Assembly: GCA_016712675.1 (NCBI GenBank)
Contig: JADJQR010000011.1
Coordinates: 162,447-226,446 of the forward strand
From: a bacterium
GTDB lineage: Bacteria > Krumholzibacteriota > Krumholzibacteriia > LZORAL124-64-63
Reading direction: 5' to 3'
DNA length: 64,000 bases
Shown: positions 58,742 to 64,000 of the stretch, piece after piece
Layout: each line of letters starts with the position of its first letter
How positions within the stretch are numbered: position 1 is the first letter of the stretch
The notes under the pieces: model-generated
What the model saw: the letters and a program-made list of their open reading frames with translations, nothing else
Told to the model about the DNA's origin: nothing
Databases searched by the model: none
Translations under genes and position numbers: made by a program

Positions 58742-59041
58742 TTAAATTCGTCCGAGCTTTTTTAGAATTTCAATCTCCAAAGCCTTCTCGCCCAGCAAGC
58801 GCTTGAGCTGGCCATTCTCCGCTTCCAGCCGCTGATCCGCCGTCTGCGCTTTGACACCGTTCAACCCCTGACAACCTCCAGTCAGAAATTGCTCTTTCCA
58901 GCGGTACACCTGATGTTCGTTCACGCCCCGTTGCCGGGCCACTTCCGCCACGCTCTGACGCTCGCTTAAAACCGCCAGTACCGTCGCCAACTTCTCTTCT
59001 ACGCTCCAACTCTGCCGTTGCTTGCCCACGATCTTCTCCAA
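58742..59041 (-). CDS. IS3-family OrfA
   Basis: A 99-residue OrfA starting at TTG 59041. It has a helix-turn-helix (QSVAEVARQRGVNEHQVYRW) and a leucine-zipper coiled coil (LEAENGQLKRLLGEKALEIE). Its stop is 2 bases before the OrfB start, so the two are translated separately or by coupling rather than with the usual overlap. The right end of this IS lies between 59041 and about 59117. Confidence 0.85.
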   Translation of the reverse strand: MEKIVGKQRQSWSVEEKLATVLAVLSERQSVAEVARQRGVNEHQVYRWKEQFLTGGCQGLNGVKAQTADQRLEAENGQLKRLLGEKALEIEILKKLGRI

Positions 59042-59117
59042 TCAAAGTCTCTTCGGTTTGACTTCTTTTGGAAGAATTTCTTGGGGCACTACCTCTGCGG
59101 GATTATGGGGTGGGGCG

Positions 59118-59778
59118 ATGAGCGGATCCCGAAGCGGTGCTGGTGGTAGACGAGACAGGGTTTCCAAAGAAAGGGACGCATTCGGTGGGGGTGAAGCGTC
59201 AATACAGCGGCACGGCCGGGCGGATCGAGAACGGTCAGGTGGGTGTGTTTCTAGGCTGCGCCGGTCGCCATGGCGCTGGAGATGTTGGATCGCGCGCTGG
59301 CGGGGGTACGCCCTGTCGCTGGGTGACGGGCGACGAGGTTCACGGCGGTGACCGGACGCTACGCGTTGGGCTGGAGCAGCGGGGCCAGCCCTTTGTGTTG
59401 GCCGTGGCCCGCAACGAGCCGTTGTGGCGAGACGGACCGGTCTATCGGCCCGCCGGGTCTCTGGCTGCCGAACTGCCTGACTCGGCCTAGTCGCGCCACG
59501 CGGCGGGGAAGGCACTCACTAAAGGACCCCGGCGCTACGACTGGGCGTGGCAGCCCCTGTGGCGCCTGCAAGTGACCGCTGAGGAGCAGGCATGGGGGCA
59601 TTGGCTGCTGGTGCGCCGAAGCCTCGAGGATCCAGTCGATCTGGCCTACTACGTGGCCTTCGCCCCGCGTCAGGGAACCGCTCTGGAGACCCTGATCCAC
59701 GTGGCCGGCCGCCGGGGTAGGCCAGCCACGGTGATGATCGCCTGGCCTATCGGCCGGCAGGTATCTTCCGAGATTTGA
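59118..59778 (+). pseudogene. IS701-family transposase fragment, frameshifted
   Basis: From about 59118 the frame gives [20 protein letters not shown] and [11 protein letters not shown]. Later pieces in other frames give [12 protein letters not shown] and DLAYYVAFAPRQGTALETLI up to a stop at 59778. It overlaps in homology with the fragment at 55734-56085, so it is a second, different IS701 copy rather than the other half. Confidence 0.75.
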
Positions 59779-59860
59779 ACCGATAGCCTGCTCATCGCTC
59801 CGCGCGCCCCCTCGCGTGTTGGCTGTCGCCCTCCCTGGCGGTTTGACGGTGCCTGTATTC

Positions 59861-60355
59861 CTAACAACGCGCTACTGGTGGGAGTTTCGGAACGTTTGCG
59901 CCGTTGTTTCGCTCATGTGGCAGGGGAACGGTCTCAGGCCGACGCTCTCTCAGGACTCGCAGATGCCCCGCCGCGCCGTAATCCAGCAACCGTTGATCCT
60001 CGGTCACGAGAACAGCGTCCACGTGCCGTGCCGTGGCGGCCAGGATGTGGTCGGACGGATCCGCGTGAAGAATTCCGGGCAGGCGGGTGCTGGCGACGGC
60101 AACCTCCGGCGAGAGAGGGGCCAGCCGAATACCTGGCAGCGCCAACGCGGCTGCCACCCATTCGCCCACATCCCGGTCCAGTGCCAGCCAGTCCCTTGCT
60201 GACCAGCATGGCGATTTCCCAAGGGTGATCGCGCAGACGAGCAGGACATTAATCTTGGCCGCATGCTGGATGAACCCTCGCGCTTGGACGCCCAGACGCG
60301 CGTTGCCGGATAACAGCCAGACCAGAACGTGCGTGTCCAACAGCACCGCGCTCAC
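59861..60355 (-). CDS. vapC: PIN-domain toxin (VapC-like) with two compensating indels
   Basis: A 164-residue PIN ribonuclease. It has the first Asp in LLDTHVLVWLL, Glu/Asp candidates in the middle, and DPSDHILAATA then LVTEDQRLLDYG with the late Asp residues. A stretch GKSPCWSARDW replaces the usual WEIAMLVSKGR: a T seems to be missing near 60220 and an extra T present near 60190, which restores the frame. The missing segment normally carries a catalytic Glu, so activity is doubtful. GTG 60355 overlaps the antitoxin stop by 4 bases. Confidence 0.78.
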   Translation of the reverse strand: MSAVLLDTHVLVWLLSGNARLGVQARGFIQHAAKINVLLVCAITLGKSPCWSARDWLALDRDVGEWVAAALALPGIRLAPLSPEVAVASTRLPGILHADPSDHILAATARHVDAVLVTEDQRLLDYGAAGHLRVLRERRPETVPLPHERNNGANVPKLPPVARC

Positions 60356-60585
60356 CGGTAAGCTTCCCAGTCGTTGTCCAGCGGAGCGATGAGATCGCCC
60401 TCGGCGAGCACGCTGCCGGCTAGCGCGCCGAACAAGTCCTGTTCGGGCGGCATGGGCACCAGTTTCGCCACGGCTTTACCGTGTTTGGTAATGACCAGCG
60501 GCTCCCGGGTTTCAGCCACCTCGTCCAGCAGCTTCAGGCACCGGGCTTTGAAATCGCCGGCGGCAATCGCGGTGTGCTTTGGCAT
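60352..60585 (-). CDS. vapB: Phd/YefM-type antitoxin (VapB-like)
   Basis: A 77-residue antitoxin starting at ATG 60585 (MPKHTAIAAGDFKARCLKLL). It has the Phd/YefM N-terminal fold (REPLVITKHGKAVAKLVP) and a C-terminal toxin-binding tail ending in DNDWEAYR. It precedes and overlaps the PIN toxin. A longer start at 60618 adds residues unlike the family. Confidence 0.85.
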   Translation of the reverse strand: MPKHTAIAAGDFKARCLKLLDEVAETREPLVITKHGKAVAKLVPMPPEQDLFGALAGSVLAEGDLIAPLDNDWEAYR

Positions 60586-60639
60586 CGTGCTGCTCCCATG
60601 GTCATAAACTATGGTCATATTGAAGTAGTCGGGCTAAAA

Positions 60640-61822
60640 GGCCATCGTTGAAACACCGGCCTTGAGCCATACCCTTCCTCAGGCCGGGATCGTCAGCGAC
60701 CGCCAGTATCAACGCGCCGCGCCGGTCCTTTGGCACCCCAGATCGGAGGCGAACCGTAAACTATTATGGGCGCCCTAAAAGCCGTTTGCCTTACGTGTCG
60801 CCAAACTCGACATTCAAATCGAAAGCAAGGAAGAATCGCAAAGTCGCACGGACGCTTAAAGCGCGCTGGCCGACGGGGTTTATCCTCGATAAGACCGCTT
60901 GTCGGGCTTAAGGCGGCGGGCGCGAGCGAGGCGCAGGCTCGTAATTCAAGATTCCGCTTATAATCATGAATTTATCTATCATTGGAGAAGGACACGAAAA
61001 ATCGCGAGAATCGCTTTCAATTAATTGGTACGTTTTTTAAAATCTAATATTACGATGATACTTTTGGGTAATATTACGCTTATCCGCTGTCCCCGACCCC
61101 TTGGAGGAGATCCGATGAGCACCTGACGAACGTTTCTTCCACGCCTTGAGACTGCGGGGAAGGCGATAGCGGCCATCGCGCTCGCGCTGGTGGCCCTCCT
61201 TGCCGGGGCGGGGCGCTTTGTCCGACGAGACCCTCGGCCACGCAAGCCACACAAACCGCCGACCGGTGCGGTTGTTCTAACCCGCCGATCACCCGCCTGT
61301 TCCGGGAAAACCGGCGTCGCCCTCTCCGGCGGAGCATCCGAACGGGTGTGATCGTGGGCCCGCCGCCGGCGGCGTGGGCCGGCAACGGCCGCTCAAGCGG
61401 ATGCGCGAGGCGCTGGAGCCCGGCCGTAGTGCGACGCTTTCGCGGTTGTCGCGCCGGGCACGTGTGAGCGCTTTGTCCGGCCGTTCGGCGTGGACGTGAT
61501 CGGGCGCCGACGACCGCGACGAGCAGCCCAGGTGCGGTTCCGATCAGCCCCCACCCGCTGGGGCCACGCGCCTCATCGAGCTGCCGCCGCCCGGCCTGGA
61601 ACCGGGAAAACCGGATTCGCGCGGGGCGGCCGGGAAGACGCGCCGGAGCACCGACCTGGCGGCGACGAAAAAAAACCGTCAAAAACGCGGCGGCCCGGCC
61701 ACGGGTTTGGCTCACGCGACCTCAGGGACCCGGAGGCGAGGCCCGGTCTGTCGCTTCTGTGGCGCGCGGGCTGCTGTGTCGACATTGAACGGGTCGTGCT
61801 GCAAACACAAGACGACGTTGGA
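60640..61822. other. Degraded GC-rich region with IS66-like traces
   Basis: About 1.2 kb without an intact gene. Near 60775-60860 a plus frame reads FALRVAKLDIQIESKEESQS, like the start of IS66 TnpC. Near 61400-61460 RMREALEPGRSATLSRLSRR recalls IS66 TnpA. The frames are broken by many stops and shifts. Long open frames on the minus strand are an effect of high GC content. Confidence 0.4.
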
Positions 61823-62098
61823 CTACCGCACATTTTTTTCCGTTTCGTGGAGTGACCCCATAATTGATGCCAGTCCATCGGTTATCCCGGTAGGTGCGCC
61901 GATGGCTTCGATACCGCCTGTTACCGGATAACGTTCTTCGCCCGTGCGGACAACAAACGCTTTCGTCGGCACCAGAGGCCCAGATGCCCTTGAAGAGAAA
62001 ACCACATAACCGTCGGGGCCGGCGCTCAGCTGGACTTCCGCCCGCCCTCGGTCAGCACTATTGACAGGCTTTTCGACTGCTACGCGTGCAAGAGTCAC
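61823..62098 (-). CDS. Hypothetical protein or fragment, 91 aa
   Basis: This minus-strand frame has an ordinary protein composition (EVQLSAGPDGYVVFSSRASG, ERYPVTGGIEAIGAPTGITD) and looks coding, perhaps the C-terminal piece of a larger protein whose start was lost. No ribosome-binding site is obvious and no family was recognised. Confidence 0.35.
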   Translation of the reverse strand: MTLARVAVEKPVNSADRGRAEVQLSAGPDGYVVFSSRASGPLVPTKAFVVRTGEERYPVTGGIEAIGAPTGITDGLASIMGSLHETEKNVR

Positions 62099-62129
62099 CC
62101 TTGGCGGACAATCATCTCTTCAACTTGTA

Positions 62130-63130
62130 CCAACATGTCCGAGATCTTCGATCAATACGTATTACCGCTGTGAGCTGAAGCCGAAGTTGCGCAAATGGGC
62201 GAACTTCGAAGAAGTGCTGTACCAGATCAACCTATTGATCCCCTACCCGTCCGACCCCGATCGCTATATGGATCAAGTGTATTGCTTGCGGCCAATTCTT
62301 TTGCCGGACGTAAGACGCTTTTGACGGAGGAACGCTGTCGATGGGGAGGTCTTGAGCGATCTGATCAACACGCTAATGGACAACTGGTGGACCGCTTCAT
62401 CGACGAATCAACATGCCGCGAGCATCGTCGAAGGCAGCGGAAATGCCGAACCCGGGCGCTTCCTGGCCGCCCTACAGAGCGAGTTCGAGATCGGCATCAT
62501 CACTCCTGAACTACGACAACCTTTCACCAAGCGTTATCGGGGCTTGATACCGGTTTTGACGCAGCAGGCAAGTTCGATCCGATGACCGTCTTGGCCCGGA
62601 CTGAATGGAATTTCATCTATCACCTACATGGCCTGGTGCATTTCGCCACGACCGGGACGCGCGCGACATGCACGCTATCACTTGGGCAGCCACGCCAGCA
62701 AAGTGCTCACGAGGTCCATGCGACCGGTCGCAACATTCAGCGTTCGATAGAAGGAACGACCTACCCGATGTCCCCCCTTCGTACGGTTACGGAAAAACCC
62801 AACAGATTCCGCGAAAACCTTCCGCACGCAATACTTCTGCGCAGGTCAATCGTCCAGTACATGAAGCCGATAGTCTGCTATTCCTCGGATACGGTTTCGG
62901 CGATTTACATTTGAACGCGGCTTTCTCCGAGGTGGGATCGGCCTCGCCCAATCGTGGTGGTCGATTGGGCCGACGATCATCAAGACCCGCTTCCGTTTCG
63001 ACACGATACTTGGTCCTTCAATTCGGCCCAAAACCCTGCCCGGCGACGCGGGCAGATGAGTTTGGTCGGTCACGCGGCGCCCGCCGATCTCGCCTCTCTG
63101 CGCTGCGCGTGACCTGGAGGTCTCTAACAG
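62130..63130 (+). pseudogene. SIR2-like NADase gene, frameshifted remnant
   Basis: Pieces in several frames give WANFEEVLYQINLLIPYPSD, WNFIYHLHGLVHFATTG (the HG catalytic histidine region) and EADSLLFLGYGFGDLHLNAA, which is typical of SIR2-like proteins in antiphage systems. At least three frameshifts separate them. SIR2 proteins deplete NAD when triggered; this copy cannot be functional. Confidence 0.65.
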
Positions 63131-63479
63131 CTCCGAGCATCCATTAGCTGTTTGGTACAACGGCATGCTCGAAGCCTGCCGGTGCCTGCAGAAGATCCTG
63201 GAAGCATCTCCGATAGCCGTTGCTGGCGGTCGGTTTCATAGCCTGCGGTGTCGCCCTACAGACGATCTCTCGCCGCCGTTTTGCGGCATTAACACCAGCA
63301 AAACTGATATGGACGATCCTGATGCAGGTTACCGCACAATGCAATATGCGTTCTTGCCAGCATCGCAGATGCGACCATCCCAAGACCGGTCGCGCCAAGC
63401 TAGTCGTGTGACAAGTGCGTGGTCACGGTTGCCCTCCAGAATTGCCGGTGTCTCTAGCGCGTCCTGGTTAGGTCGGTCT
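63131..63479. other. Region without a recognised gene
   Basis: About 350 bp between the SIR2 remnant and the depolymerase remnant. Short frames exist on both strands, none with family features. The minus strand has some protein-like codons near 63400-63480 that may belong to the depolymerase remnant. Confidence 0.35.
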
Positions 63480-64000
63480 ACCATCGCTTTTACGGCAGCC
63501 ATCTGGCTTACCTGTTTTCGTATGATAAGTCGCTTGCAAAGCGCTTGAAGGATCGCCCGCTTTTGTTCCAGGGTCAGTGTAACCCCACCAATCCCAACAG
63601 GCTCCAGGATTTTATGTTGAGCATCGCGGCTTTATCAGGTTCTAAAGGCAGGCCAAATTTGGCTGCTTGTGGGCATAAAATAATAAATTTTGTTGTGTTT
63701 TGGCCCACTCAATATAGCCAGCTCTAAGAACGTAACTCGTTGTTTCGTCTTCTTTAATGAAATCCTTAATTTGTCGACACCCGTGAAACGCGACGTGCAA
63801 TCTACAGCGTTGGCCTTGCTCACAGGTCTTTGGCACGTAAATGTAACCTTCGTCCATCATGCCTATAGATTGTGGTGATCCACCGGTAAACTCCCTTTGA
63901 TCAAAGATCAATGGCTTTCTAGGGTGTTTTGTTTTGGGCCAGGCAAACGGTGCTGTGAACTACTCCCGCCGTTTTCGCCTGTAAATGTGCTGCAATAATC
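63480..64000 (-). pseudogene. PHB-depolymerase-family esterase, broken, runs off the window
   Basis: On the minus strand LIFDQREFTGGSPQSIGMMD and GYIYVPKTCEQGQRCRLHVA with AFHGCRQ match the C-terminal half of poly(3-hydroxybutyrate) depolymerase-type esterases. After a frame change, NPGACWDWWGYTDPGT, the conserved NPxGCWDWWGYT region, follows. An in-frame TAG lies near 63940. The gene continues past the window end but is clearly inactivated. Confidence 0.65.

Noticed and set aside
55734-59778. The two IS701 pieces as halves of one transposase split by later IS insertions
   Set aside because: Both pieces contain the same DxTGFPKKG region with different residues, so they are two separate copies.
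61080-61715. A 211-codon minus frame in the degraded region
   Set aside because: Arg/Gly/Pro-rich GC artefact with no recognisable motif.

Overview
The window looks like high-GC proteobacterial DNA (gamma- or betaproteobacterial by family content). It is mostly plasmid or other mobile accessory DNA. There are two different replication initiators, two partition-type modules, a PRTRC cassette, mobilization genes, toxin-antitoxin pairs, integron-type attC cassettes and many insertion sequences. No tRNA, rRNA or CRISPR array was seen.

Layout. 1-5.5 kb: the end of a TonB-dependent receptor overlapping a cytochrome P450 gene (+), facing a substrate-binding protein/sensor kinase pair (-). 5.6-14.4 kb: a ParB-like protein, three small coupled genes, and an IncFII-like RepA region with a predicted antisense RNA, a leader peptide and an origin candidate. 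A ProQ/FinO RNA chaperone, ParB, ParA and a ribbon-helix-helix partner follow, then a TnpB element sitting against a histidine-kinase remnant. 14.5-21.1 kb: a PRTRC cassette (ParB, E, C, F, B, A) holding ubiquitin-like, E2-like and JAMM-protease components but no ThiF/E1. Several of its genes share one upstream motif. 21.3-27.9 kb: a small membrane protein, a secreted nuclease, a membrane-anchored Mrr-like nuclease and a type III restriction-modification pair.

28-50 kb holds the main discovery. On the minus strand lie genes for a lysozyme-like protein, a trypsin-STAND-WD40 protein, a patatin, a CHAT protease and an MBL-fold protein. They read as one ancestral five-gene conflict/defence operon. 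The STAND-WD40 gene is now cut in two: its N-terminal part ends at 45.19 kb and its C-terminal part resumes at 33.72 kb. Exactly between them lie two same-orientation, same-length copies of an IS110/IS1111-family element enclosing 8.47 kb. That enclosed DNA carries an iteron origin with its own RepA, a damaged mobilization module, BrnT/BrnA and a row of attC gene cassettes. It therefore looks like a roughly 10-kb plasmid fused into a larger replicon by recombination between two IS copies.

50-64 kb: a 1421-residue secreted multidomain protein with a lipase-like core, then a graveyard of IS701, IS5, IS3 and IS66 pieces. It also holds a VapBC-type pair and broken SIR2-like and PHB-depolymerase genes.

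Functions are read from motifs by eye. Family assignments with clear catalytic motifs are firm. Regulatory RNAs, promoters and operon membership are inferences.
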